From the NCBI RefSeq assembly GCF_019219025.1, contig NZ_JAHUWN010000018.1:62001-126000 (forward strand): DNA of 64,000 bases, written 5' to 3'. The translations under genes were made by a program, and so were the position numbers. This document shows positions 1 to 8,644 of this stretch, piece by piece. Under the pieces are notes generated by a model. The model worked only from the letters and a program-made list of their open reading frames with translations. It made no database searches and was not told the DNA's origin. The DNA is from Bacillus sp. sid0103. GTDB lineage: Bacteria > Bacillota > Bacilli > Bacillales_B > DSM-18226. The first letter of the stretch is position 1. Every line of letters starts with the position of its first letter.

Positions 1-2
1 TC

Positions 3-167
3 ATTATCTTTGCTCTCGTAACGATCTTGGCTGCTTTCGGTGCATTTTCAGCATTCAAGAATAAAAATTTCTTAGGTGCATTTTGGGGTGTAGCTTCATT
101 TTTGGTTTTTGGTTGGTTTACCGTTATGACCATTGTTGAATCTGGATTTCCAACAGGAACTCACTAA
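3..167 (+). CDS. yqgW: DUF2759 family small membrane protein (YqgW-like), 3' part
   Basis: Only the last 54 codons are inside the window; the frame is open from base 3 to a TAA at 165-167. The peptide is strongly hydrophobic, with two membrane-spanning stretches separated by a short Phe-Lys-Asn-Lys loop, and ends in Pro-Thr-Gly-Thr-His. This fits the small DUF2759 proteins of bacilli, and in B. subtilis yqgW lies directly next to yqgV, as here. It converges with yqgV and is followed by a strong terminator. No biochemical function is known to me. The assignment rests on sequence character and synteny. Confidence 0.7.
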   Translation: MIFALVTILAAFGAFSAFKNKNFLGAFWGVASFLVFGWFTVMTIVESGFPTGTH

Positions 168-176
168 GAGAGTTGA

Positions 177-205
177 AAAGACTGCCAACCGGCAGTCTTT
201 TTGTT
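177..205 (+). terminator. Intrinsic terminator of the yqgW-like gene
   Basis: A perfect 10-bp stem (177-186 with 191-200) closes a 4-base AACC loop and is followed by a T-rich run. It starts 9 bases after the stop codon. Confidence 0.9.
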
Positions 206-222
206 TTGAACGGTGTTTACTT

Positions 223-278
223 AAGGCTATTTTCGCATAGATTGTTGTTTTACCAACAAAGTTTACGAAAAGAGCCTT
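223..278. repeat. Imperfect palindromic intergenic repeat
   Basis: The two ends, each about 25 bp, are inverted copies of each other (starting AAGGCTATTTTCG, ending CGAAAAGAGCCTT) around a short centre. A related fragment with the core GTTTACGAAAAGAGCC lies at 43905-43928. It sits between the convergent yqgW and yqgV genes. It looks like a small dispersed element rather than a classical terminator, because no long T run follows the hairpin. Confidence 0.55.
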
Positions 279-289
279 GCTTAAAGATT

Positions 290-607
290 TTAGTCCTCAT
301 TTAAAAGGCTAGTTACCCGCTCTACTTTATATTCCATGCTTCGCTTGACATCTCTTCTGTCATCTATACGAATCGTTGTCGCAACTCGCTGGATGCCTTC
401 AGCGAAGGGTACCTCATGCATTTCTTGAATGACTTCAAATAGTGTAGAAAGCTCCCCTTCAATAATGGTATTCATTGGTGTTAATTGATATCGAATTTTC
501 CCTTCTTCTTGATATTTTCTCAATACTTTTTGAACACTGGCTACATATTTACTAACACTAGGTGTTTCTGTGCCTAGGGGGATAACTGTTACATCTACAA
601 TCGCCAT
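290..607 (-). CDS. yqgV: Thiamine-binding / MTH1187 (DUF77) family protein YqgV
   Basis: This 105-residue protein has the features of the MTH1187/YkoF-like ferredoxin-fold family: an N-terminal beta strand (IVDVTVIPLG), a Ser-Val-Ser-Lys-Tyr segment near residue 18, a central Tyr-x-Leu-x-Pro-Met-Asn-Thr strand, and an Arg-Val-x-Thr-Thr-Ile-Arg-Ile-Asp-Asp-Arg strand near the C-terminus. Members form small oligomers, and some bind thiamine or related pyrimidines; the ligand here cannot be read from sequence. Length is typical of the family. It sits downstream of lipoprotein yqgU on the same strand, but a terminator lies between them, so it is probably transcribed alone. Confidence 0.85.
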   Translation of the reverse strand: MAIVDVTVIPLGTETPSVSKYVASVQKVLRKYQEEGKIRYQLTPMNTIIEGELSTLFEVIQEMHEVPFAEGIQRVATTIRIDDRRDVKRSMEYKVERVTSLLNED

Positions 608-661
608 TAATTAATACCTGCCTCTTTTAGTTTTTGATATCAACGTGATTTTAACATATCG

Positions 662-702
662 GATGAAAAAACAAAAAAATGACACCTATAACTAGTGTCA
701 TT
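662..702 (-). terminator. Terminator of yqgU overlapping its stop codon
   Basis: An 8-bp stem (678-685 with 695-702) is followed, in the minus direction, by a run of T residues. The TGA stop codon of yqgU (698-700) lies inside the stem. Confidence 0.8.
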
Positions 703-1843
703 CTTTTATCAACTCATATATTTTTTTTGCATCAAGATCAATAATTTTTTCAAAGCGATTCCCAAATAAAAGTGCCTCACCTGTTGGGGATAAAATCATT
801 GGCTCATTATCTAAACCTTCCATTACCAGGCTGCTGCTGTCATTCTTAAGATTATAGATGATGAGTTGGAAACCATCGGTATAAGAATCTGCATCACCAC
901 TTGATAACGGTTTTAAAGTAATAAATTGTCTCTTTTGTTCATTATAGTCATAAAAAGGAACTAACCAATCTGAATACCTTGTTAATTGCGGCATTGAAAA
1001 AACAGCTAACCTTTTCTGTTTTTTATCGAAAAATGAATAACTGGCTACGGACTGGTCTTGTTCATTTACTGAGATTGTCATAAGCAGGTCTTGAAAGGTT
1101 GAAAAATCGATTAAGGATGGAAACAACGTCTTCTCCGACTTATTCACTATATTTTTAACGTTAAGTGGTGCATAGGAGGACGGATGATCTTCATCCCAAT
1201 TAATAAAGGCGATCTCATTACGTGCCAGCCACTTTATAAAAGGCTTAGGTACGTCAAGTTCGGATGTAGTCGACCTTCTTAAGTCTACTAATAACACCTG
1301 AAAACTCCAATCCTCGGCAAATTTAGTTACTAATACCTGGGTTTCATTAAAAGGATTCCATTCGAATCCTAATTCATAGGATTGAAACGATTTTTTCAGG
1401 ATTTCGGCCCCTTTTGTATCTATTACTGTTACTATTCCTTCTGATGATGATTGCGAGGCATGGATTAAAATGCTTTTTTTTGAAGGACTAATCACTACAT
1501 TGACGATGGGATATTCACTTTTATAGATTAAATCATTCTTACCTGATAAAAGGTTATAGCGATATATACTTGAAGTTTGATCTAGGTTCGTAATATAGAG
1601 GACTTGGTTCTCAGAAAGCCAGCCGGCGAGTTTGGAAAATTCACCTTCCGGGATGGAAATGGGTAATTTCCACTTATCTCCAATAGTAGTGGTAACCGGA
1701 GATTTAGGCTTTTCATTTTTAACAGGAACTTTTAGCTTTACTTGCTCCTTTTGGGAACATGCACCTAAGATGAGGATCAAAAAAATTAAATAGAGGACTA
1801 GAAACATTGGATTTTTAAAATATGTCCTGTTCAATTTACTCAA
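698..1843 (-). CDS. yqgU: Putative lipoprotein YqgU
   Basis: The 381-residue protein starts with a lysine-containing head, a hydrophobic segment and the lipobox Leu-Gly-Ala-Cys, so it should be exported and lipid-anchored on the outer face of the membrane. The rest is rich in beta strands, with recurring WSFQ-, YRYN- and RYSDW-like motifs, as in beta-propeller proteins. The start is a TTG preceded by a good GGAGGAAA site. It matches B. subtilis yqgU in position and lipoprotein character. Its role is unknown. It sits alone between terminators after glcK and at its own 3' end. Confidence 0.8.
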   Translation of the reverse strand: MSKLNRTYFKNPMFLVLYLIFLILILGACSQKEQVKLKVPVKNEKPKSPVTTTIGDKWKLPISIPEGEFSKLAGWLSENQVLYITNLDQTSSIYRYNLLSGKNDLIYKSEYPIVNVVISPSKKSILIHASQSSSEGIVTVIDTKGAEILKKSFQSYELGFEWNPFNETQVLVTKFAEDWSFQVLLVDLRRSTTSELDVPKPFIKWLARNEIAFINWDEDHPSSYAPLNVKNIVNKSEKTLFPSLIDFSTFQDLLMTISVNEQDQSVASYSFFDKKQKRLAVFSMPQLTRYSDWLVPFYDYNEQKRQFITLKPLSSGDADSYTDGFQLIIYNLKNDSSSLVMEGLDNEPMILSPTGEALLFGNRFEKIIDLDAKKIYELIKE

Positions 1844-1964
1844 TATTTCCTCCTCTCTTATTACTTATAAGTTAGTACGTTTTTTTAACGATAATGTTTC
1901 AATATTATAACAAATTTTTCAAAACAGGAAAAAAGAAATAGATAAAATTATTGTCGAAAGTAAC

Positions 1965-1992
1965 AAAGAAAAAACCGCATCACTGCGGATTT
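1965..1992 (-). terminator. Terminator of the gluP-yqgQ-glcK operon
   Basis: A CCGCA/TGCGG stem with a 4-base loop (1975-1988) is followed in the minus direction by TTTTTT. It begins a few bases after the glcK stop. Confidence 0.85.
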
Positions 1993-2003
1993 TCCTTTGT
2001 AGT

Positions 2004-2975
2004 CTATTGATTCAATTGATTTTTAATTAGCCATGCTGCACCAAGTACACCTGCATCATTTCCGAGTGTAGCCAAAGCTAGTGTTGTAGAGTCACGGACC
2101 GCTGAAAAAGTAAATTTCTCAAAATTACTTTTTACTGGATTTAATAAAATATCGCCCGCTTTGGAAACACCGCCGCCTAGAACGATTTTTTCCGGATTAA
2201 GTGTGTTGGCAATACTCGCTAATGCGAAACCTAAATGGAAGGAAACCTCATTCAATACTGATTGAGCCAATCCATCATTATTACGTGCAGCATCAAAGAC
2301 ATCTTTTGCTGTAATCGTGTTGTTGTCAGCCATTTTTGCCGTTAATTCACTTTCTAACCCCTTAGCAAGTTCCATTCGAGCTAAGCGTACAATTCCTGTC
2401 GCAGAAGCCACCGTTTCAAGACAACCCGTTTTCCCGCAGTTACATTGCGCTCCATCAAAAGGAATGGCAGTAATATGGCCAATTTCTCCAGCCGCACCAT
2501 TTATGCCTTGAACAACTTTTCCGCCTGCAATTACACCACCGCCTACACCTGTACCGAGCGTGACACAAACAAGGTCCTTCGCTCCATTTCCTGCACCCAT
2601 CCACATCTCACCCAATGCGGCACAGTTCGCATCATTTTCAATCGCAGCAGGGAGTGAGGTTGCTGCCTCAAGACTTTCTTTGAGAGGAAAGTTATTAGGC
2701 CAGCCTAAATTTACAACATTTAATATGATCCCCTGTTCATAATTAACTGGACCTGGTGCACCCATACCGATTCCGATCAAATTCTCTTTTATTTGACCAA
2801 GTTCTTTTAGTTGTTCATCAATTGCCTTTGCGATATTTATGGTTATATTTTTTCCTTCATGCGCATTATCCGTTGGTATTTCCCATTTATGAACAATCTC
2901 GCCATCATTTGTAATGAAAGCTAGTTTAGTTGTAGTACCACCAAGATCAACACCAACAATCCATTTTTTCGACAC
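2004..2975 (-). CDS. glcK: ROK-family glucokinase
   Basis: It phosphorylates glucose with ATP in the cytoplasm to feed glycolysis from non-PTS sugars. The N-terminal phosphate-binding Asp-Leu-Gly-Gly-Thr-Thr-Thr-Lys, the Leu-Gly-Thr-Gly-Val-Gly-Gly-Gly motif, Gly-Glu-Ile-Gly-His, and the zinc motif Cys-Asn-Cys-Gly-Lys-Thr-Gly-Cys-Leu-Glu identify a ROK sugar kinase. The length of about 323 residues is typical. Two in-frame GTG codons are possible starts. The one at 2975 has AGGTGA five bases upstream and is preferred; the one at 2984 would overlap yqgQ by 4 bases. It is the third gene of gluP-yqgQ-glcK, as in B. subtilis. Confidence 0.95.
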   Translation of the reverse strand: MSKKWIVGVDLGGTTTKLAFITNDGEIVHKWEIPTDNAHEGKNITINIAKAIDEQLKELGQIKENLIGIGMGAPGPVNYEQGIILNVVNLGWPNNFPLKESLEAATSLPAAIENDANCAALGEMWMGAGNGAKDLVCVTLGTGVGGGVIAGGKVVQGINGAAGEIGHITAIPFDGAQCNCGKTGCLETVASATGIVRLARMELAKGLESELTAKMADNNTITAKDVFDAARNNDGLAQSVLNEVSFHLGFALASIANTLNPEKIVLGGGVSKAGDILLNPVKSNFEKFTFSAVRDSTTLALATLGNDAGVLGAAWLIKNQLNQ

Positions 2976-2980
2976 TAAAA

Positions 2981-3196
2981 TCACCTATCTTTACTTTGGA
3001 GTTTTTCTTTTTGCATTTGTATTTCATGCCTCAAAATTAATAATGCGTTTTGAAACTCTCTTGGCTCTATCAATTGTGACTGATAGAGTTCCTTTAATTC
3101 CATTTCCAGTAATTCAAGGTCAGCCACTCTGTCACCAATATAAATAATCGTTCCAAATCTCTTTAATAATTGTTGAATATCATAAATAGTTTTCAT
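2981..3196 (-). CDS. yqgQ: YqgQ family small protein
   Basis: A 71-residue, charged, helical protein with the pattern of YqgQ/DUF910: Tyr-Asp-Ile-Gln-Gln-Leu-Leu-Lys-Arg-Phe-Gly near the start, then Tyr-Ile-Gly-Asp-Arg and a long amphipathic helix. YqgQ proteins form a compact helical bundle; a nucleic-acid-binding role has been suggested but not shown. It lies between gluP and glcK, directly before the glcK start, so the two are probably translationally linked. Confidence 0.9.
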   Translation of the reverse strand: MKTIYDIQQLLKRFGTIIYIGDRVADLELLEMELKELYQSQLIEPREFQNALLILRHEIQMQKEKLQSKDR

Positions 3197-3310
3197 CCTA
3201 TATCTCCTAGTATTTTAATGGAGAGAAAAATATTGTACAAGAAAAAGTATAACCCAAGCCCCTATTTATACTCAAGACAATATATTCATAGTTTTTATCA
3301 GAAATTAACC

Positions 3311-4873
3311 CTATTCCAAATTGTCGCTGGACTGAATCTGCCGATTAATTTCTTGCTGTAATGTACCATAATCCTCCTGATTCGGTTTAAGCTTAATAGC
3401 CTGTTGTATATTTTTTCTAGCTTCTTCCAAATCTTTTTGCTCTAGGTTTATAAGTGCTAAATTAAAGAATGCCTCATCAAAACTAGGGTCAAGTTTTATG
3501 GCCTTTTCTAGATGTGTTTTGGCTTCAGGGAGCATTTCCTTCTTAATTTCAACGAAAGATAAGAGAAAATAGGTTTTCTCCGAAACATTTACTGCATTTT
3601 TTTCAGATTCCTTTAATACGTTATATGCCTTATCATAATTGTTTTGTTTTATATATTCCTGCGCCATTAACAAACGGGAGTTTTCATCATATGCTTTCCC
3701 AGATGCACTAAAACCGTAGGTTAAAGAACCCCATAACAGTGCAGCAGATGCAATGAAAAATAACAGTTGTAGCAATAGTTTTTTCTTCTTAGGAAGGTGG
3801 ACAATACCAGCTGCAAAGAATCCTCCAACCAACCCGCCTAGATGACCAGCATTATCTATTCCAGAAGCAGAGAATCCAACCATTAGATTGATTCCGAGCA
3901 CAACAAGTAAATTTATTCCCATCGTGCGAAAAAATAATTTTGGGTAAATAACTCCAAAATACAGTAATGCACCAAAACAGCCAAAAATAGCACCACTTGC
4001 CCCTGCTGATAAGTTCGCACTAAAAATAAAACTTGCAATAAACCCAGTAACACCGGCAAATAAGTAAATCACCACAAAACGAAGGCTACCATATATTCTT
4101 TCTACTTCCGTTCCAAGGAAATACAAAGCTAAAGTATTCATTGCCAGATGGACAAATCCAATATGAAGAAAAACTGGAGTTATTAATCTCCACCATTCCC
4201 CTTCAACAATTAATTGATTGACTTTTGCACCATATTTAATCAACGTAGAAGTATCGGTACTCCCGCCATGCAATTGAAGCCAGAAAAAGACAGCAAGCTG
4301 AATGGCAATGAAAACATAAGTAAAAAACGGTTTACCATTCAATAGAATCGCTCTTTCCATCTGTACTTTTTTTATTGCATAATCCAAGGCTGCTTTTTTG
4401 ACTCCCTCAAAATCTTCTTCTGAATAGTTATCATTTATAGAAAAGGAAAACTCAGCCGCAAGTCTTTCTGATAAAAGCCGGAATCCCTCTTCATATTGTC
4501 CCTCTGCAAAAAGGATCGAACTAACGATCGTTTTATTCCCATCTGAATGGACAAAAGGCTTAGCGAGACGAAATTCGTATTCATCAACGGGGGGAAATTG
4601 ACTGACATAAATGTTGACCATGTTCAACTCATGACGCCCAATTTGTTTACGGACTCTTTCCCCATTGGCAGCAGTAAACTTAATATCCCGCTGCATAGCA
4701 TTACTCCAATCCAAATTATGATACAGAATACGAATAATGGGTGCCTTCTTATTTTCAATCTTTTCTAGCCACAACTCTTTTTGATTTTCAAATAATTGGA
4801 TAATCCGATATCCATGATCTGCTATCAATGAATAAGCCAACTTCCAAAAAATGAAACCTTCTCTATTATTCAT
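3311..4873 (-). CDS. gluP: Rhomboid intramembrane serine protease GluP (YqgP) with TPR tail
   Basis: It cleaves membrane proteins within the bilayer; the B. subtilis relative acts in membrane protein quality control and magnesium transporter turnover. Residues 1-175 form a soluble N-terminal domain. Six or seven membrane segments follow from about residue 182 to 390. The catalytic dyad is visible as Ser293 in Gly-Ala-Ser-Gly and His344 in Asn-Ala-Gly-His-Leu-Gly-Gly, and His-x-x-x-Asn (242-246) is the oxyanion-hole motif. The C-terminal 120 residues hold two to three TPR units (DPSFDEAFFNLALINLEQ type). The length of 520 is close to the family's usual 500-510. A GTTGGGGGG ribosome site precedes the ATG. 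Confidence 0.95.
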   Translation of the reverse strand: MNNREGFIFWKLAYSLIADHGYRIIQLFENQKELWLEKIENKKAPIIRILYHNLDWSNAMQRDIKFTAANGERVRKQIGRHELNMVNIYVSQFPPVDEYEFRLAKPFVHSDGNKTIVSSILFAEGQYEEGFRLLSERLAAEFSFSINDNYSEEDFEGVKKAALDYAIKKVQMERAILLNGKPFFTYVFIAIQLAVFFWLQLHGGSTDTSTLIKYGAKVNQLIVEGEWWRLITPVFLHIGFVHLAMNTLALYFLGTEVERIYGSLRFVVIYLFAGVTGFIASFIFSANLSAGASGAIFGCFGALLYFGVIYPKLFFRTMGINLLVVLGINLMVGFSASGIDNAGHLGGLVGGFFAAGIVHLPKKKKLLLQLLFFIASAALLWGSLTYGFSASGKAYDENSRLLMAQEYIKQNNYDKAYNVLKESEKNAVNVSEKTYFLLSFVEIKKEMLPEAKTHLEKAIKLDPSFDEAFFNLALINLEQKDLEEARKNIQQAIKLKPNQEDYGTLQQEINRQIQSSDNLE

Positions 4874-5010
4874 TTCCCCCCAACTTCCTATGTAAGAATA
4901 AGCAATCGCTTAACCTGCTTTCATTTTATTCATCATTACCTTGTATCTTTCATTATAAACGAAATCTCAAATTACAATAATCATTGAAGCTGATTATTTT
5001 TATTATCAAA

Positions 5011-5049
5011 ACAAAAAAAAACCATCTGTGGTTTCACCCTTCAGATGGT
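5011..5049 (-). terminator. Terminator of the small gene at 5034, overlapping its stop codon
   Basis: The arms ACCATCTG (5021-5028) and CAGATGGT (5042-5049) form an 8-bp stem followed in the minus direction by nine T. The upstream arm is coding sequence for the last residues, and the stop codon lies in the loop. Confidence 0.85.
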
Positions 5050-5234
5050 CTTCCAAACATCGTTTGCATCATTTTTTGCTTAACACCTGGAAAGTTCATG
5101 ATTGAGCCGACTGCAATCCTGCGCATCCAACTAGATCCTAGCAGGACATTAATAAGTCGATATTTGTATTTATATAATAAATATCCGATGGAACCAATCA
5201 TTAATATGGATGTTAACATTCGAGACATCATCAT
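5034..5234 (-). CDS. Small hypothetical membrane-associated protein
   Basis: A 66-residue protein, not confidently recognised. It has one N-terminal hydrophobic segment (MLTSILMIGSIGYLLY) followed by a basic, amphipathic part (KYKYRLINVLLG, MRRIAVG, VKQKMMQTMFGR). B. subtilis carries a small gene, yqgO, at the equivalent place between yqgP and rpmGA, so it could be a YqgO counterpart, but I cannot verify similarity. A GGAGGG site precedes the start ATGs, of which any of the first three is possible. It has its own terminator and lies between ldh and gluP. Confidence 0.6.
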   Translation of the reverse strand: MMMSRMLTSILMIGSIGYLLYKYKYRLINVLLGSSWMRRIAVGSIMNFPGVKQKMMQTMFGRPSEG

Positions 5235-5279
5235 CCCTCCTACTTTTATTTTGTGATGATGACCATTATTTTATCCAAT

Positions 5280-5320
5280 AAAAAGGATTGAATTCCCCTT
5301 ATTAGAATTCAATCCTTTTT
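5280..5320. terminator. Bidirectional-type terminator after ldh
   Basis: A perfect 16-bp inverted repeat (5280-5295 with 5305-5320) with a 9-base loop has A runs on one side and T runs on the other. It ends the lactate dehydrogenase transcript. Confidence 0.9.
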
Positions 5321-5321
5321 A

Positions 5322-6320
<999 letters not shown>

Positions 6321-6354
6321 CTAAAAGTCCATTTTGATTGGCTGAATTATTAAT

Positions 6355-7137
6355 TCAAATAAGAAATACTATGATTGCCATTAACGCAGCAATAAAACCT
6401 GAAAGGAAATTCACCATATCATTATCTACAAAGTTCAACCCTTTTATTCTAGTTGTGGTCATATGACAATGCCTTCTCTTTTCAGTTTCAATACCACATT
6501 CCCTGCAAACATATACCTGCTGGTAAAAAGCCCCAACCAATGTATCAATGACATTCCCTAGATAACCAAATAAAAATACAAGAGAAGTTACAAATAAATC
6601 TAAATGAAAAAGCCAACACCCGATTATTGCTATTAGCAATGAACCAGCAAGTGACGCAGCACTTCCTAAAAAACTAATTGCTCCAGAAGTTCCCTTCTCA
6701 ACTCGCTTAAACGTCCGTATGTATAATGGGGCTTGTTTACTTAAACTGCCAATTTCCGAAGCCCATGTATCGGAATTTGCACTAGCAAGACAAACTAAGA
6801 ACCCAATTAACCAAATCATATCATGATCAAAATAGTGAATGACACTAAAAAGCCCCGCTGCCCCGCCATTTGCAGCAACTTGACGCCAATCTCTCGTAGC
6901 TCCTTTTGCCAACTTTTCTTCTATTATGTTTTTTGCACTACTTTTATATTTTGACCATAAACTTGAAGAGGCAAAAAATGCACCAAGCAGGTAGAGTCCG
7001 TTTACACCGAATCCTAAATAAACGGTCAGTCCAACTATAAGAGCAGAATAAGCACCTGACCTAGTTAATGAGTGAACATAATAACCTGCTGCAGCTGTTA
7101 AAAGGATAAAAATGATTATTAAAAAAGTTTCTATCAT
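6355..7137 (-). CDS. DUF92 family integral membrane protein
   Basis: A 260-residue protein with about six membrane segments and the DUF92 (TIGR00297) features: an N-terminal glycine-rich span, a central Ala-Asn-Ser-Asp-Thr-Trp-Ala-Ser-Glu-Ile-Gly motif, Arg-Val-Glu-Lys-Gly-Thr-Ser-Gly-Ala-Ile, and a loop with Cys-Arg-Glu-Cys-Gly. Plant and archaeal relatives include phytyl-phosphate kinase-like proteins (VTE6), so an isoprenoid-phosphate kinase role is possible but unproven here. Its start overlaps the end of the 5-formyl-THF cyclo-ligase gene by 4 bases, so the two are co-translated. Confidence 0.85.
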   Translation of the reverse strand: MIETFLIIIFILLTAAAGYYVHSLTRSGAYSALIVGLTVYLGFGVNGLYLLGAFFASSSLWSKYKSSAKNIIEEKLAKGATRDWRQVAANGGAAGLFSVIHYFDHDMIWLIGFLVCLASANSDTWASEIGSLSKQAPLYIRTFKRVEKGTSGAISFLGSAASLAGSLLIAIIGCWLFHLDLFVTSLVFLFGYLGNVIDTLVGAFYQQVYVCRECGIETEKRRHCHMTTTRIKGLNFVDNDMVNFLSGFIAALMAIIVFLI

Positions 7138-7700
7138 CTTATCTTAATAACCTCATCGTTTGTAATAATTTTTGAGACTGGAATATCATGATTCTCAACA
7201 GGAAATTGTGGAACCAATTGTTCACTAAAGGCAAGTGACATAGTTTTACCATGGTAATTCAATAAATAACGGTCATAATAACCTCCGCCAAAACCTAAAC
7301 GATAGCCTTCTCGAGTATAAGCTAAACCTGGAACAATCAAAAGGTCAATCTGATCTGAACTAATTGATGATGTTATTGTCTCTATTGGCTCGAAAAGACC
7401 ATAAAAGACGGTCTCCAGTTGTGAAAAATCAGTGATTGTTCTAAAGGACAGTTTTTTTTCCTTTGGGTCACACTTTGGAACAACCACTTGTTTTCCTAAT
7501 TCCCATGCTTTACGAATAATTTGATATGTATCAACTTCTGGATTTTTCGATATGGTTATTCCAATAACCTGTGCTTGTTTCCAATCTTGATCTTCGTAAA
7601 GTCTTTCCGAGATCTTATCGGAATAATCTTCATACAAAGATTTTGTTAGCTTGGACAATGTCTCTTTCATTTCTTTACGAATAAACACTTTATTAATCAT
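7134..7700 (-). CDS. yqgN: 5-formyltetrahydrofolate cyclo-ligase
   Basis: It converts 5-formyl-THF to 5,10-methenyl-THF with ATP, recycling a storage folate. The 188-residue length is standard. The C-terminal signature Gly-x-Arg-Leu-Gly-Phe-Gly-Gly-Gly-Tyr-Tyr-Asp-Arg-Tyr-Leu is intact, as are the N-terminal Arg-Lys and the Val-Pro-Lys-Cys strand. It is preceded by rpmG, which has its own terminator, and overlaps the DUF92 gene by 4 bases. The rpmG-yqgN neighbourhood is conserved in bacilli. Confidence 0.93.
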   Translation of the reverse strand: MINKVFIRKEMKETLSKLTKSLYEDYSDKISERLYEDQDWKQAQVIGITISKNPEVDTYQIIRKAWELGKQVVVPKCDPKEKKLSFRTITDFSQLETVFYGLFEPIETITSSISSDQIDLLIVPGLAYTREGYRLGFGGGYYDRYLLNYHGKTMSLAFSEQLVPQFPVENHDIPVSKIITNDEVIKIR

Positions 7701-7723
7701 TATAGGTAACCTCCTTACTTTTA

Positions 7724-7758
7724 GACAACAAAAAAAGCAGCAGGAAGCCCTACTGCTT
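7724..7758 (-). terminator. Terminator of rpmG
   Basis: An AAGCAG/CTGCTT stem (7735-7740, 7753-7758), extended by AGG/CCT, is followed in the minus direction by seven T. The distal arm overlaps the rpmG stop codon. Confidence 0.8.
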
Positions 7759-7906
7759 ATTTTGTTTCACGATGTGCTGTTGTACGTTTTTCTCTTGGGC
7801 AATATTTCTTAAGCTCAAGACGATCTGGATTATTACGTTTATTTTTTGTTGAAATATAGTTACGATCTCCACACTCAGTGCAAGCTAATGTAATATTCAC
7901 ACGCAT
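7757..7906 (-). CDS. rpmG: 50S ribosomal protein L33
   Basis: A 49-residue basic protein with the L33 pattern: [11 protein letters not shown], then [17 protein letters not shown], and the C-terminal Thr-Ala-His-Arg-Glu-Thr-Lys. It keeps the first CxxC pair of the zinc-type L33 but has only one Cys in the second pair (CPRE). The ATG at 7906 is preceded by GGAGGG. As in B. subtilis rpmGA, it lies next to yqgN. It is transcribed alone, judging by the terminator right after it. Confidence 0.95.
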   Translation of the reverse strand: MRVNITLACTECGDRNYISTKNKRNNPDRLELKKYCPREKRTTAHRETK

Positions 7907-8006
7907 GTTTATTTCCCTCCAAACAATTAAGCAATTTCATTCATACGACTTTTCCATAATATCATTTTTTAAAAGGAAATGCTAGTATGTTTTTTTTAGA
8001 TAATAA

Positions 8007-8627
8007 TTACTTTCTTTCTGTTTGCTTTAGAAGGGATTGCTCCATAGAGAGTATTTCGTTTTTGTCTGAGCCTGTAATCGTCCATGTGTTCATTTTCCCA
8101 ATATCATGTGAACCTAAAGTCATTTTTATTGTAAAAACACTAGCTGCAGGACTCTTGGCCATTGGGTGGTAATTTAGGTTCCCCTTTTGAAGTGAGCTCC
8201 AAATTCGATCTGTAAAAACATTCCATTGCGGCATAGCCGTATATTCCTTCGTTTCTTCTCCATTGTAATCTCCATTAACCAAATAAATGTTCTTATTTGC
8301 AAGGTGAAAGATTCTATTATCAGTAGGTGAGATAAAAGCAAGGTTGTCTTGAATAACATTTGAATAGTAATGCATCGCCAAGAATTTAACCTCTTTTGTT
8401 TCCTTACTGTGATTTCGGATATAGACACTTGAAAAGCTAATTTTGGAATGGGGTTGCTCCTGTTTCACTTTAATATTGATTTCTTCCTCATCAATGCCCA
8501 TTTCATTACAATCTTGGAGCCAAACGTACTTTCCGTTTACCCATAAACCAGGAATAAACTGAAGTGTTTCCTGGTGAAGTTGGCTAGGTTTTGGTTTCGT
8601 TTTTTTTAGTTGTTCTATTAAGTTCAT
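8007..8627 (-). CDS. Hypothetical protein linked to the GT4/DUF4912 genes
   Basis: I do not recognise a family for this 206-residue protein. It has no signal peptide and no membrane segment. A Pro/Lys-rich head (KKTKPKPSQLHQ) is followed by a beta-rich body with Trp-Val-Asn-Gly-Lys-Tyr-Val-Trp-Leu and a Phe-Ser-Ser-Val-Tyr-Ile-Arg-Asn-His strand that resembles an immunoglobulin- or carbohydrate-binding-type beta sandwich. It follows the glycosyltransferase gene by 17 bases on the same strand and is probably the last gene of a three-gene operon. A role with a glycan is an inference from context only. Confidence 0.75.
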   Translation of the reverse strand: MNLIEQLKKTKPKPSQLHQETLQFIPGLWVNGKYVWLQDCNEMGIDEEEINIKVKQEQPHSKISFSSVYIRNHSKETKEVKFLAMHYYSNVIQDNLAFISPTDNRIFHLANKNIYLVNGDYNGEETKEYTAMPQWNVFTDRIWSSLQKGNLNYHPMAKSPAASVFTIKMTLGSHDIGKMNTWTITGSDKNEILSMEQSLLKQTERK

Positions 8628-8644
8628 CGAAATACACCTTTTTA

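Noticed and set aside
2317..2742. Several plus-strand open frames of 60-70 codons over glcK
   Set aside because: They lie fully inside the antisense of a clear ROK kinase gene, have no ribosome sites, and their peptides show no domain.
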